A program made the position numbers and the translations under genes. DNA of 64,000 bases, from assembly GCA_024760505.1 (NCBI GenBank), contig CP058931.1, forward strand, positions 2,986,001 to 3,050,000, in the 5' to 3' direction. Under the pieces are notes generated by a model, which did no database searches, was not told where the DNA came from, and saw only the letters and a program-made list of their open reading frames with translations. The DNA is from Nitrospira sp. (lineage in GTDB: Bacteria > Nitrospirota > Nitrospiria > Nitrospirales > UBA8639). Positions 17,230 to 26,810 of this stretch are shown one piece after another. How positions within the stretch are numbered: the first letter of the stretch is position 1; each line of letters opens with the position of its first letter.

Positions 17230-17457
17230 ATGAAAGATTTGCTGACCTTAAGTGAAGTCTCGACATTTTTGAAAGTTCCAAAATCGACCATCTACAAGCT
17301 AGCGAGAGAACGTCGGCTCCCAGGGCATAAAGTTGGAAAACACTGGCGTTTCGTTCGGGAAGAAATTGAAGCCTGGGTTCAAAATGCCGGTGGAGATTCG
17401 GTGATGGTTGGTGCTGGGTCTCAACAGGGGGTTCGGGACCGCTTTAGTTTGAATTAA
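17230..17457 (+). CDS. Small excisionase-family (MerR-like) helix-turn-helix DNA-binding protein
   Basis: This 75-residue protein is essentially one winged helix-turn-helix of the DNA-binding excisionase family (LTLSEVSTFLKVPKSTIYKLARER, then GHKVGKHWRFVREEIEAWV). Despite the family name, such proteins are often plain regulators. No integrase or phage gene is nearby, so a regulatory role in motility is more likely than excision. It stands alone between the hybrid kinase and cheY and is preceded by a sigma-28-like promoter. Confidence 0.85.
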   Translation: MKDLLTLSEVSTFLKVPKSTIYKLARERRLPGHKVGKHWRFVREEIEAWVQNAGGDSVMVGAGSQQGVRDRFSLN

Positions 17458-17962
17458 CTTCTCGCTGAAGGCCTTTGACTCTCTCGCGGGAGGAAAGGCC
17501 GGGAGCCACAGAAATGACCTGCTCAAATTCTGGGGGCAAGATGCCCCGGAATGAGCAAGGCCATTTTTTGATAGGCATTGAAACTCTCAACTCATTCAAT
17601 CTTGGCTCTCTCCTCTTCTCACTAAAATTCATTCTCTCCTTCCCATCATTTCTGTCTAATTGTACTTGTCTCTATGTCGTCAGTTGTGTTGAGTATTTTC
17701 TGAATCCCGGCATCACGGATTTTTAAAAAGCGTAAGGTCAAACCAACCTTGGGGGAAGATTTACATTCTTTTAAATTATGAACAGGGACCGACCTGTGAA
17801 TTTCCAGAGACGGCTAAAGAACACAGAGAAGTTAACCGAATTTCGAATATGCCACGTTATGATCATCACAATATGCACGTGTACCGTTAAAGAAAAATTT
17901 TCATTGGTTGGAAAACCCGAAATTGCCTGGGATTCTATGCCCCAAGGCGTAAGGAGCGCATC
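17458..17962. other. Intergenic region before cheY
   Basis: About 500 bases. A hairpin with a 7-base stem (GGCCTTT 17470-17476 with AAAGGCC 17494-17500) lies just after the HTH gene and may serve as its terminator, although no T-run follows. Two short plus-strand frames (17475-17726, 17778-17966) lack binding sites and recognisable sequence and are not called. A ribosome binding site (AAGGAG) precedes cheY. Confidence 0.4.
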
Positions 17963-18364
17963 ATGATTGATACCGGGATGAAAGTGTTGGTGGTAGACGA
18001 TATGTCTACCATGCGTCGAATTGTTAAAAACGTGTTGCGTCAAATCGGTTTTACGGACATCGTGGAAGCTGAAAACGGGCAGGACGCCTTGACGAAATTG
18101 AAGGCCGGCGGCTTTGGGTTGGTAGTGTCGGATTGGAATATGCCCGTGATGCAGGGTATTGAGCTTTTGCGGGCGGTTCGTGCCGATGCAGAATTGAAAG
18201 CGCTCCCGTTTTTGATGGTCACGGCTGAAGCACAAAAGGAAAATTTAATCGAGGCAGTCCAAGCAGGGGTCAGCAACTATGTCGTCAAGCCGTTTACCGC
18301 AGAGGTCTTACAAGGAAAATTGGAAAAAATATTTGGCAATGCTCAGCCGACAAAAACGTCATAA
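17963..18364 (+). CDS. cheY: CheY chemotaxis response regulator
   Basis: A 133-residue single receiver domain that, when phosphorylated by CheA, binds the flagellar switch. All functional residues are present: acidic pair Asp12/Asp13, phosphorylation site Asp57 (VVSDWNMP), Thr87, Tyr106 and Lys109 (YVVKPF). AAGGAG precedes the ATG. It is followed closely by cheZ, cheA and cheV, in an order common in flagellar chemotaxis operons. Confidence 0.97.
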   Translation: MIDTGMKVLVVDDMSTMRRIVKNVLRQIGFTDIVEAENGQDALTKLKAGGFGLVVSDWNMPVMQGIELLRAVRADAELKALPFLMVTAEAQKENLIEAVQAGVSNYVVKPFTAEVLQGKLEKIFGNAQPTKTS

Positions 18365-18409
18365 CTGGGAAGGACATCCTCCGAATATAACGATATAAAG
18401 GAGAATCTT

Positions 18410-19051
18410 ATGCTCGTGGATCGGATGATTGAGGCCGATGTGCCAGGCGATGAAGAAATATCCGACGAGGGCCTGGATGAGAAGCGTTCGATAAAAGCGG
18501 AAATGGAGGAGTTAGCCAAGTATGTTGAAGTGATTACCCAAACAATCCGGGAAATGGAATCTCCGGTGACTTCCACTTCGGATCAACTGCCTCAAGCCAC
18601 ATCACATTTACATGATCTTGCCAAGATGACGGAAGACGGAACGCATAAGGTTCTCAGTTTGACAGAAGAACTGGAACGAAACCGGGAGGCGGTTCAACAT
18701 CATTTGGAACAATTACGGGCTAATGTGGCCGGGAGGGCGGTTAAAGATCTTGATGCAATTTTAGCTTTGGTGAAGTCGGATGAAGGACGACTGTTAAATA
18801 TTCATGTGGCACTGTCTTTCCAGGATCTCGTGGCCCAACGCGTAGCAAAGCTCGTGACAATTTTAAATGAAATTCAACATAAATTGTTAAAGTTGGTGGT
18901 CATTTTTGGAATTCAGCAAACGAAAGGTGGAGCCGGTTCATCGAGTGAAGGACGGGGGTATGAAATGCTGCGCCAGTTGGAATCATCCAAAACAACAGCC
19001 CTGCAACAAGATCTGGTAGATAGCATCATGTCCGAATACGGAATGTCCTAA
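18410..19051 (+). CDS. cheZ: CheZ protein phosphatase of CheY
   Basis: CheZ dephosphorylates CheY-P and so ends the motor signal. The 213-residue helical protein has the catalytic signature SFQDLVAQRV, where Asp139 and Gln143 match the spacing of the E. coli catalytic Asp143/Gln147. The C-terminus (QQDLVDSIMSEYG) resembles the CheY-binding tail of CheZ. AAAGGAG precedes the start. The neighbour cheY supports the call. Confidence 0.92.
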   Translation: MLVDRMIEADVPGDEEISDEGLDEKRSIKAEMEELAKYVEVITQTIREMESPVTSTSDQLPQATSHLHDLAKMTEDGTHKVLSLTEELERNREAVQHHLEQLRANVAGRAVKDLDAILALVKSDEGRLLNIHVALSFQDLVAQRVAKLVTILNEIQHKLLKLVVIFGIQQTKGGAGSSSEGRGYEMLRQLESSKTTALQQDLVDSIMSEYGMS

Positions 19052-19133
19052 TGTTTATGCACGAATGCTCAGCGTAACGTCTCAGGGTGTTCGATGGCTT
19101 GAAAAAAGTCTAGGAACTGAGAACAGGTGATCG

Positions 19134-21038
19134 ATGAATGACGAAATGAAAGAAATCCTCAACGACTTTTTGGCGGAAAGTTCTGAAATGCTGGAAGCCC
19201 TGGACCAACATTTCGTAAAGTTGGAAACGGAGCCTTCCAACACCGAACTGCTTAACGAGATTTTCCGGTGTATGCACAGTATGAAAGGTTCCGCCGGCTT
19301 TTTGGGGTTTACCCATTTGGTGGAAGTGGCGCATCAAGCTGAGAGTTTGTTGAACAAGTTGCGACAGGGTGAGATGACGGTTTCTCCCTTCATAATCGAT
19401 ATCATTTTGGAAGCTGTGGATGCCGTGAAAATGCTCCAAACCGATATTCGGGAGACCGGAGGAGATTCCCATGTCGAGACCCAGGGCATTGTAAATAAAT
19501 TGGCGTTAACAATGGATTGCGCCGACGATCTGATGCTGTCTGTCTCTCCTTCCAAAAAGGCAGGGATGGACACGATCCCTTACGCTTCTTCTCCACCTCC
19601 GGCAGAGATGACGGCGTCTTCTTTGCCTGAGGCCCCTGATACTTCTTCCTTGTCTTCTCCTTATGAGCATCCGCTCCTTGAGGGACCGGTAGGGGGTGAA
19701 GGGGTACCGGAGCCTGAGGCCGTTACTGAGGGTCCCGTTGGATTGTCGGATGTATTACATAAAATGAAAGAAGCCACGACCCGAACCGTCCAGGCCGCTA
19801 GTGCTCCGGGTTCCAAGCTATCGGGCGGTAAAGAAGAAGATCAGACCGTTCGAGTTGAAACCAAACGCTTAGACCATGTCATGAATCTGGTGGGAGAATT
19901 GGTGTTGAATCGCAACCGTCTCATGAAACTGGGGAATGGCCTGGAAGAGCAAGATGAGATCAATCCCGCTCTCCGGGAATTAAATATGACGTTGGCGCAA
20001 CTCAATCTGGTGACCTCTGATTTGCAATTGGCGGTGATGAAAACACGTATGGTTCCCATTCGCAAGGTGTTTTCACGATTCCCCAGGTTGGTCCGGGATT
20101 TGGCCGGTAAGCTAGGGAAGCAAGTGCGATTGGAATTAGTGGGAGAAGATACCGAAGTCGATAAGTCCGTGGCCGACGAATTAAGTGATCCATTGGTCCA
20201 TTTGGTGAGAAATTCGATGGACCATGGCTTGGAATCGGCAGCCGATCGGAAACAACACGGCAAAAGCCCTGAAGGGTATGTGCGATTGTCGGCCCAGCAG
20301 GAAGGTAACAGTATTGTGATTCGGATTGAGGATAATGGTCGCGGATTACAAGTTGAGAAAATTGCTGCAAAAGCCCTCGAAAAAGGTCTGGTGGCTCAAT
20401 CCGAACTGGATTCTATGAGTCCTCGGGAAATCATGAATTTAATTTTTCTTCCAGGGTTTAGTACGGCGGACCAGGTGAGCGATGTGTCAGGTCGTGGCGT
20501 GGGCATGGATGTGGTGCGAACCAATATTAGCCGAATGAATGGCAGTTTGGAGTTAGATTCCGATCCGGGTCAAGGGAGTCGCGTGACGATCAAGCTTCCG
20601 CTGACCGTGGCTATTATTCAAGCGCTCATGGTAGAGGTGGAATGTGCCACATTTGCTATCCCGCTGGCTTCCGTGGTCGAGGCCGTCAAAGTCACCAAAG
20701 ATGAAATTAAGTGTATCAATCGACAGGCGGTGTTGAACCTCCGTGAACGCATTCTACCGCTGTTGGATCTGGGAGAAACCTTTCATATTCCTAGGGACCG
20801 GACTGAAGAGGAATGCTATGTGGTAGTCGTAAAGATCGGTGAGCAACAGTTTGGAGTTGTGGTGAATCGATTGCGGGCACAAGAGGAGGTTGTGATTAAA
20901 TCGTTGGGGGAATTTTTGGCAAACGTGAAGTGCGTGGCGGGAGCAACCATAACCGGGGATGGCAAAGTGGTGTTGATTCTGGATATGGCCGATTTAGTGC
21001 GGGAAGTGCAGGCGTCAACGTATACCGGTATGCGCTAA
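19134..21038 (+). CDS. cheA: CheA chemotaxis histidine kinase
   Basis: A 634-residue kinase that autophosphorylates in response to receptors and passes phosphate to CheY and CheB. Domains: P1/Hpt with His48 (CMHSMKGSAGFLGF), a proline/serine-rich linker (~140-220) with no clear P2 domain, P3 dimerisation (~235-300), HATPase (LVHLVRNSMDHGLE, GRGVGMDVVRTN, ~310-490) and a CheW-like P5 domain at the C-terminus. It is the only CheA in the window, so all four receptors, both CheWs and CheV may share it, unless another che cluster exists elsewhere. Confidence 0.97.
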   Translation: MNDEMKEILNDFLAESSEMLEALDQHFVKLETEPSNTELLNEIFRCMHSMKGSAGFLGFTHLVEVAHQAESLLNKLRQGEMTVSPFIIDIILEAVDAVKMLQTDIRETGGDSHVETQGIVNKLALTMDCADDLMLSVSPSKKAGMDTIPYASSPPPAEMTASSLPEAPDTSSLSSPYEHPLLEGPVGGEGVPEPEAVTEGPVGLSDVLHKMKEATTRTVQAASAPGSKLSGGKEEDQTVRVETKRLDHVMNLVGELVLNRNRLMKLGNGLEEQDEINPALRELNMTLAQLNLVTSDLQLAVMKTRMVPIRKVFSRFPRLVRDLAGKLGKQVRLELVGEDTEVDKSVADELSDPLVHLVRNSMDHGLESAADRKQHGKSPEGYVRLSAQQEGNSIVIRIEDNGRGLQVEKIAAKALEKGLVAQSELDSMSPREIMNLIFLPGFSTADQVSDVSGRGVGMDVVRTNISRMNGSLELDSDPGQGSRVTIKLPLTVAIIQALMVEVECATFAIPLASVVEAVKVTKDEIKCINRQAVLNLRERILPLLDLGETFHIPRDRTEEECYVVVVKIGEQQFGVVVNRLRAQEEVVIKSLGEFLANVKCVAGATITGDGKVVLILDMADLVREVQASTYTGMR

Positions 21039-21161
21039 CCGGTCAAGCGTGAGTTTGATCTGAGTGGTCAGAGAATATTTGAGACGAACGGGCAACGACT
21101 CAAAGATGAAGGTTAGACGAATGATCCCTCCTGTGCTGAATGGAAGTCTGAGGAGACCGTA

Positions 21162-22097
21162 ATGGCAAAATGGATGGCTGAAATTGACCAACGGACCGGA
21201 CTAGCCGGTGCCAATAAGATGGAACTATTAATGTTTCATTTTGGGACTCATGAGACCTACGGAATAAATGTGTTTAAGATTCGTGAAGTCATGAAGCTCC
21301 CACCTGTAGTGAAAATTCCCGACTCCGATCCTCGAATTCTGGGTCTGGTGAATCTTCGTGGAGAAAATATTGCTTTAGTGGATTTGAAGCAGGCGATTGG
21401 ACTTGGATCGTTGGATCCTGTTGGTGCGAAGTTAATCATTGCGGAGTATAACGATAACAAGCAAGGATTTTTGGTCGCGGGCGTTGATCGGATCATTCGT
21501 ATGTCGTGGGAACGTATTCAAATACCTCCACCGATGGTCCAGTCGAGCCGGAAAGGGGCAGTCACGGCTATTACCAAATTGGAGGATGGCCGAATGGTGT
21601 TAATTCTGGATGTGGAAAAGGTCTTGGCCGAGCTGCATCCACGAAGTGAGGAAGAGGTTTTCGTTGGCATTGAACTGCACGAGGAATTAGCCGGGAAACG
21701 TGTCCTAGTTGCCGATGACTCGCTGGTGGCCAGAAAGCAAATTACCAAAACGTTGGAACGATTGGGCATGAAGTACGAAGAAACACAAACAGGAAGAGAG
21801 GCGCTCACCCGGTTACGACGGTATGCGGAATTGAGTGACAAAACGGAGCGAACCATTTTTGATTTTGTAGTGGGTGTGATTACCGACATCGAAATGCCGG
21901 AAATGGATGGGTTTTCCCTGACGAAGGCTATCCGTGAAGATCCCCGATTGCAGGGCCTCCCGATTTTGATGCATTCCTCTTTGTCCGGCCAGTGCAATGT
22001 GGATAAAGGCAAGGCTTTGGGTGTAACAGATTACGTGACCAAATTTCATCCAACGGACCTTCGTGACAAATTGGTTGAACATCTAGGGAAGTCCTAG
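21162..22097 (+). CDS. cheV: CheV: CheW-receiver fusion coupling protein
   Basis: A 311-residue protein with an N-terminal CheW domain (~20-165: VKIPDSDPRILGLVNLRG) and a C-terminal receiver (~180-305) with acidic residues in VADDS, the phosphorylation site in ITDIEMPEMDG and a conserved lysine in YVTKF. CheV couples receptors to CheA and is tuned by phosphorylation. GAGGAG precedes the start. It lies between cheA and a third chemoreceptor. Confidence 0.95.
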   Translation: MAKWMAEIDQRTGLAGANKMELLMFHFGTHETYGINVFKIREVMKLPPVVKIPDSDPRILGLVNLRGENIALVDLKQAIGLGSLDPVGAKLIIAEYNDNKQGFLVAGVDRIIRMSWERIQIPPPMVQSSRKGAVTAITKLEDGRMVLILDVEKVLAELHPRSEEEVFVGIELHEELAGKRVLVADDSLVARKQITKTLERLGMKYEETQTGREALTRLRRYAELSDKTERTIFDFVVGVITDIEMPEMDGFSLTKAIREDPRLQGLPILMHSSLSGQCNVDKGKALGVTDYVTKFHPTDLRDKLVEHLGKS

Positions 22098-22201
22098 GGA
22101 TTTGTGGTGCGGTTTTAAAGGGCAAACGTATCGTTGGAGGGGAAGAAAAGATTTTACGGCCATATGACGAGACACATGAAACGTGTATTAAAAGGATACC
22201 A

Positions 22202-24307
22202 ATGATGAAGGCGACGTGGAATGTAGGCATTACAACAAAATTAGTCTGGATTCTCGTGTTTTTTTCGTTGATTCCTCTGAGTGTACAGGTCTATTCATTG
22301 TTTCAGACTGCAGAGGTTTTGAAAGAGGAGGTTGGAGTCCAATACCAAGAGCTGGCAGAAGTGATTGTTGAAAAAATTCACCTCTATCTCGCTGAGCGCG
22401 CTGCGGATGCCCAAATTCTGAGTCGGAGTACGTTCTCTAGTCTTCCAGAGCAATTGGAACAAGCTGTGAGTCCCTCATACGAATTAGTGCAGGCCTTAAA
22501 TACGTATGTTCAGGTAACCGGGATGTACTCTCTGGTTCAAGTGGTGGATCTGGATGGTAATTTGATCGCTGTGAATGATCATGATGCTGAAGGCCTGCCT
22601 CTTCAGACGGAGAAATTATATGGAAAAAATTATCAATCGACTCCGTGGTTTCTGGCCCTCCGAGGGGCCGAAGAGAGGGACAGTCCTACAGAGCCTTCTT
22701 CAAGAAGCAATGTGAGCCGGGAGGTCTTTGTCGAAAGCGTCATGCTAGATCTGGATGTGCAGGCACTCTTTCCCCGAGAAAGTGGTTTGACGATTGGGCT
22801 CTCTGTTCCTCTCTATGCTCAGGGCCGAGTGGTTGGGTATGGGAGCCATCGTATGAAGTTTTCAAAGATTGAAACTTTTTTTCAAGAGGCATATCAGGAT
22901 TTAAAAAAAGCCGGGTTTTCCCATGCAGAACTTATCCTGCAGGATGACCAGGGTATGACGTTGCTGGAATATGCTCCGGCTGTCTATGGAACCGAAGAAG
23001 TAACTCATGATTTCGACAATGTGGTATTTAAGTCCAATCTGGCTCAGTTGGGACTTGATGCCGCACAATCCGCTGTTCAGGGCCAATCCGGAAACGCCAG
23101 GAATTTCCATCCCGGAAAACAGACGAATCAAGTCATTGGCTTTAGTCCGATGTCCGGGAGGGGCCGATCCTTGGGACTTCATTGGTCGGTGTTGGTGCAA
23201 GTTCCAGAGGATGAAGCGTTCAGTCATGTCAGGAGTCTGACGAACAAAACCCTGTTGGAGATGCTGGTGGGGCTTCTTGTGGTGGTCCCCATTGGGATTC
23301 TTATGGGAAGAAAAGTTGTGAGCCGATTGAAACCTGTGTGGGAAGTGGCGGCGAAAGCCTCGAAGGGGGATTTGACTCACCGGGTTCCTGTGAAGACTCA
23401 AGACGAACTCGGACAAATGGGCTTGGCTCTGAATAACTTGTTGGATGAATTAAGCCGGATGCTTTTGCAAACCAGGAACGTCGCTCACTCCCTGTCTCAA
23501 GCGTCGGTCCAGTTGTCATCGGTTGGCCATCAGGTCGTTCAGGCCAGCCAATCACAAGTTCACCAAGCCACTCAGGTGGCTGCGGCCGTTGAAGAAATGT
23601 CTGCCACTGCCGATGATATGGCCCGTCACACGCAGGCTTTGGCTTCGACGGCCACAGGAGTCAATGATTCAGCAGTCAGGGGTGGAGATGTTGTGGTCTC
23701 TTCTATTCATGGGATGGAATCGGTTTCAAGCCGGATACAGGAATCTGCCGGCCGTATTCAGAAATTAGGACAACGGTCCAAAGATATTGGCGACATTATT
23801 GGAGTCATTGAAGATATTGCGGAACAGACGAATCTGTTGGCGCTCAATGCGGCCATTGAAGCTGCCAGGGCAGGCGACCAGGGACGAGGGTTTGCTGTGG
23901 TCGCAGATGAGGTTCGGAAACTCGCCGAGCGAACGGGGAAGGCAACAAAGGAAATTGCGACGGTCATCGAATCGGTACAGGCTGGGACTCACGAAGCGGT
24001 TCGTTCGATGGAAGCGGGAACGGAGGAGGCGCATTCCGGAATGGCGCTGGCCAGAGAAGCCGGAAATCGATTGACGGAGATTGTGCAAGGGGTTCAACGG
24101 GTGGTGGATATGATTCAACATTTTGCCGAATCCACGAAACAACAGTCTGCGGTCTCAGGGCAAATCTCTTCGAGTATTCAACAGGTGGCGCAACTCAGCC
24201 AGGATAATGAAAGCCACATTCAGGGCGTGGCGACGGCCACTAAGCAGTTTGCGGCATTGGCGGAGGACCTGCAAACATCTCTGAGTCGTTTTACGCTAAA
24301 AAGGTAA
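22202..24307 (+). CDS. Methyl-accepting chemotaxis protein with double-Cache-like sensor (MCP3)
   Basis: A 701-residue chemoreceptor: N-terminal membrane helix (~10-33), periplasmic sensor (~35-340) homologous to that of MCP1 (shared features include Y.TSG/VTGMY, PWF.A, and GTE.(M/V)THDF), second membrane helix (~350-372), HAMP and signalling domain. The signalling domain differs from MCP1/MCP2: the tip flank reads VVADEVRKLAERTGKATKEI, a pattern typical of the 40-heptad class. The C-terminus ends in RFTLKR with no aromatic pentapeptide. The start follows AAAGGA. Confidence 0.93.
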   Translation: MMKATWNVGITTKLVWILVFFSLIPLSVQVYSLFQTAEVLKEEVGVQYQELAEVIVEKIHLYLAERAADAQILSRSTFSSLPEQLEQAVSPSYELVQALNTYVQVTGMYSLVQVVDLDGNLIAVNDHDAEGLPLQTEKLYGKNYQSTPWFLALRGAEERDSPTEPSSRSNVSREVFVESVMLDLDVQALFPRESGLTIGLSVPLYAQGRVVGYGSHRMKFSKIETFFQEAYQDLKKAGFSHAELILQDDQGMTLLEYAPAVYGTEEVTHDFDNVVFKSNLAQLGLDAAQSAVQGQSGNARNFHPGKQTNQVIGFSPMSGRGRSLGLHWSVLVQVPEDEAFSHVRSLTNKTLLEMLVGLLVVVPIGILMGRKVVSRLKPVWEVAAKASKGDLTHRVPVKTQDELGQMGLALNNLLDELSRMLLQTRNVAHSLSQASVQLSSVGHQVVQASQSQVHQATQVAAAVEEMSATADDMARHTQALASTATGVNDSAVRGGDVVVSSIHGMESVSSRIQESAGRIQKLGQRSKDIGDIIGVIEDIAEQTNLLALNAAIEAARAGDQGRGFAVVADEVRKLAERTGKATKEIATVIESVQAGTHEAVRSMEAGTEEAHSGMALAREAGNRLTEIVQGVQRVVDMIQHFAESTKQQSAVSGQISSSIQQVAQLSQDNESHIQGVATATKQFAALAEDLQTSLSRFTLKR

Positions 24308-24347
24308 TGCCATCATTTTATTGATGTGTCCCTCGTGAAAGAAGTGT

Positions 24348-26024
24348 ATGCGGCGTTTAAGAATCGGTCCTAAATTCGTATTAATTCTGGGGACGCTAGC
24401 CGTCGGATTGATTGTCTGTAGCCTAGGGGTGATATACCAACAAGAGCTTGGCCGGTTGCAGATGATTTTGGAAGAACAAGGAAAGATTATTCAAGCACAA
24501 TTTGAGGTCACGAGAGCCTATATTGCCAAAAATTATGTGGGAAAATTAAAACAATCGTCCATGGGCTCCAATCTGCATGTATCTCGGGATCATGAGCAAG
24601 ATCCCGATGCCATTCCTTTTCCCGCCACTGCCATTCAGGAAATCGGCCAGGAATTGGGGGTGGTGGGTGTGTATCAGGCACGGCTCGTCAGCGATCAGCC
24701 GATGAATCCCGCCAATGCACCGAAAGATACCTTTGAACAAAAGGCTCTTGAGCGAATTAAAAATGGAGAGAAAAGTGTCAGTGAAATTGAGACGATCAAT
24801 GGGGTTCCCACCTTTCGACGAGCGAGCGCAGATGTGGCTACCGTCGAAGCTTGTGTAAGTTGTCATGGCGGAAAAAAATTGGGAGATGTGCTTGGCGTGT
24901 TGTCCCTTTCAATTCCGATAACGCAGGCTAAAGAGGCGATGGTCAGTTCGGTGCTCCATTCAGGGATGTGGATGGCCGGGATCATCGTCATTTTCCTGAG
25001 TGCGGTGTACTGCCTGGTGTATAGGCTTGTCCTGCAACCTCTTCATGCCTTAATGGGCATCTCTCGTGACATTGCACGGGGCGAAGGTGATCTGACGAAA
25101 CAAGTGTCAGTTGAAAAGGGGTCTGATGAAATTGTGGAACTCAGTCACGATCTCAATTCGTTTATTGAAAAGATGCGGGTGGCGGTGGCGTCTGTCAAGC
25201 ATGTGACAAGCCGTCTTGTGGGTTCCACCGTGCAGCTTTCCACAACGGCGGATGAAGTTGTTCAGGCTGCTGAAGGGCAAAATGCTCGAGTGATTCAGTC
25301 AGTTTCCACGGTGGAGGAAGTGACAAGAACTGCGAGAGAAGTCGCGCAAAGTTCCACGGAAGCTGCACGGATTGCTCAGGAAACAGCCAAAGCCGCGCGA
25401 GGCGGACAGGAAGAGATGAACCAAACCGTGATGGGCATGCAACAGATTTCTCAGGCGGTGGTGCAGGCCGCTAATATTATCACCACGCTCGGGCGGTCTT
25501 CGGACCAAATTGGAGAAATCGTTAGCGTGATTGAGGATATTGCGGATCAGACCAATTTGTTGGCACTCAATGCGGCCATTGAGGCTGCGCGGGCGGGTGA
25601 ACAAGGGCGGGGGTTCGCTGTGGTTGCCGATGAAGTGCGAAAATTAGCAGAACGGACAACCAAGGCAACTAAAGAAATTGGAGATATGATCCGGCAGATT
25701 CAGAAAGATACGCGAAGTGCTGTTTCGTCCATGGATCAAGGTACAAGCCAGGTCGGCCATGGGGTGGCGTTAGCCAATAAAACCGGAGAGGCATTGGCAA
25801 ACATTCATTCTATGATCAATGCCACGGTGGGAATGATCCAACAAATTGCCAATGCGACAGAAGAGCAATCGTCGGCAACGCGACAAATTGCCAGTGATTT
25901 AGAATTTATGACCCAAACCACCTGTCAGACCACCAGTGGAGTCTTTCAGTCGGCCAAAGCTTGTCATGACTTGCGACTGTTGGCCGGGGATCTTCAGAGG
26001 TTGGTCGGATCAATGAAAGTGTAA
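24348..26024 (+). CDS. Methyl-accepting chemotaxis protein with c-heme Tll0287/DUF3365 sensor (MCP4)
   Basis: A 558-residue receptor with an N-terminal membrane helix, a periplasmic Tll0287-like domain containing a CVSCH heme-binding motif near residues 168-172, a second membrane helix (~207-229), HAMP and a signalling domain of the same class as MCP3 (VVADEVRKLAERTTKATKEI). The sensor is homologous to MCP2 and to the secreted protein at 5229. It has no C-terminal pentapeptide (ends VGSMKV). It stands 40 bases after MCP3, so the pair repeats the Cache-then-heme order of MCP1-MCP2. Confidence 0.93.
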   Translation: MRRLRIGPKFVLILGTLAVGLIVCSLGVIYQQELGRLQMILEEQGKIIQAQFEVTRAYIAKNYVGKLKQSSMGSNLHVSRDHEQDPDAIPFPATAIQEIGQELGVVGVYQARLVSDQPMNPANAPKDTFEQKALERIKNGEKSVSEIETINGVPTFRRASADVATVEACVSCHGGKKLGDVLGVLSLSIPITQAKEAMVSSVLHSGMWMAGIIVIFLSAVYCLVYRLVLQPLHALMGISRDIARGEGDLTKQVSVEKGSDEIVELSHDLNSFIEKMRVAVASVKHVTSRLVGSTVQLSTTADEVVQAAEGQNARVIQSVSTVEEVTRTAREVAQSSTEAARIAQETAKAARGGQEEMNQTVMGMQQISQAVVQAANIITTLGRSSDQIGEIVSVIEDIADQTNLLALNAAIEAARAGEQGRGFAVVADEVRKLAERTTKATKEIGDMIRQIQKDTRSAVSSMDQGTSQVGHGVALANKTGEALANIHSMINATVGMIQQIANATEEQSSATRQIASDLEFMTQTTCQTTSGVFQSAKACHDLRLLAGDLQRLVGSMKV

Positions 26025-26062
26025 CTCAAGGATCCTCATGCCCGATGGATGATCAAACAGTC

Positions 26063-26350
26063 CTAATGGGTCGAAGGGGGATTCTGGTTGATCGAATCGT
26101 TGAACCCCGGTGATTGGTCGGTTGAGTTGTAAGGAGGTAATTTCTTCTTGGCGACAACCTGTTCGAGCATGCTGATGGAGTCTTTGAGTAAATCCGCCGC
26201 GCAGGCCAAAGTGACATGTAATTGTTTCCAGGCCTCATCCCAGCGGCCTTCAAGTTGAAGGTCCTGGAAACGTCGATGTTGGTCTTGCAGAATGGCTTTT
26301 TTTGCATCAAGGAGTAACCGATCGGCTTGTGAGCTGGCTAGTCTGTCCAT
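26063..26350 (-). CDS. Small hypothetical protein, convergent to MCP4
   Basis: A 95-residue, probably cytoplasmic protein on the minus strand, rich in charged and helical residues (about 1-70), with a polar, proline- and asparagine-rich tail. No family is recognised. A plausible AAAGGA ribosome binding site lies upstream of its ATG on the minus strand. It is the only host-type minus-strand gene in the window and faces MCP4 tail to tail across 38 bases. It could be spurious. Confidence 0.5.
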   Translation of the reverse strand: MDRLASSQADRLLLDAKKAILQDQHRRFQDLQLEGRWDEAWKQLHVTLACAADLLKDSISMLEQVVAKKKLPPYNSTDQSPGFNDSINQNPPSTH

Positions 26351-26810
26351 GTAATGAATCCTTTATTTCGAAACATGCTAATGAAGTAATAATGGTGTTT
26401 ACCCTATCAGAGCAGTTCTTGAAGCCTCAAGGCTTGGACAATAGACGTTGGTGGAAAATGTGTAGAATTACATGAGGTTGTTGTGGGTTCTTACCTGCCT
26501 CTAAGGGAATCTAATGGCTGTTGATGGAAAACAATGGAAAACAATAATGCTCAAGTAGGAATTTTCGTGGTGGACGATTGAATATGGTTGAACTGTCGGG
26601 AATTGCATGTACCGAACAGGAACTATTCGTAGGGAGGAACGTGATGCCACGGGAAGCGGGGTCATTCATGTGGCTGGTTGCATGGATGGGCCAGGGAATT
26701 GAGGGGATTGGAGAAATAAAAGGCCCTGGCGATGTTGGTTAGGCATCGGCTCTCACAGGGTCGGGACGGAATATGAGAAAGGCTCTTGACGCACTGGAGG
26801 GATACAAGTC
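26351..26810. other. Intergenic region between the divergent small gene and cheW copy 2
   Basis: About 460 bases, which must hold the promoters of both flanking genes. I found no sigma-54 or sigma-28 match. A 10-base tandem repeat (TGGAAAACAA at 26525-26534 and 26535-26544) is the only regular structure. No gene is supported. Confidence 0.35.

Noticed and set aside
17230..17457. Excisionase-family protein as evidence of a prophage or integrative element
   Set aside because: No integrase, attachment site or phage gene nearby; flanked by ordinary chemotaxis genes and a motility-type promoter.
17475..17966. Two short plus-strand frames upstream of cheY
   Set aside because: No ribosome binding sites and low-complexity or cysteine-rich, implausible protein sequences.
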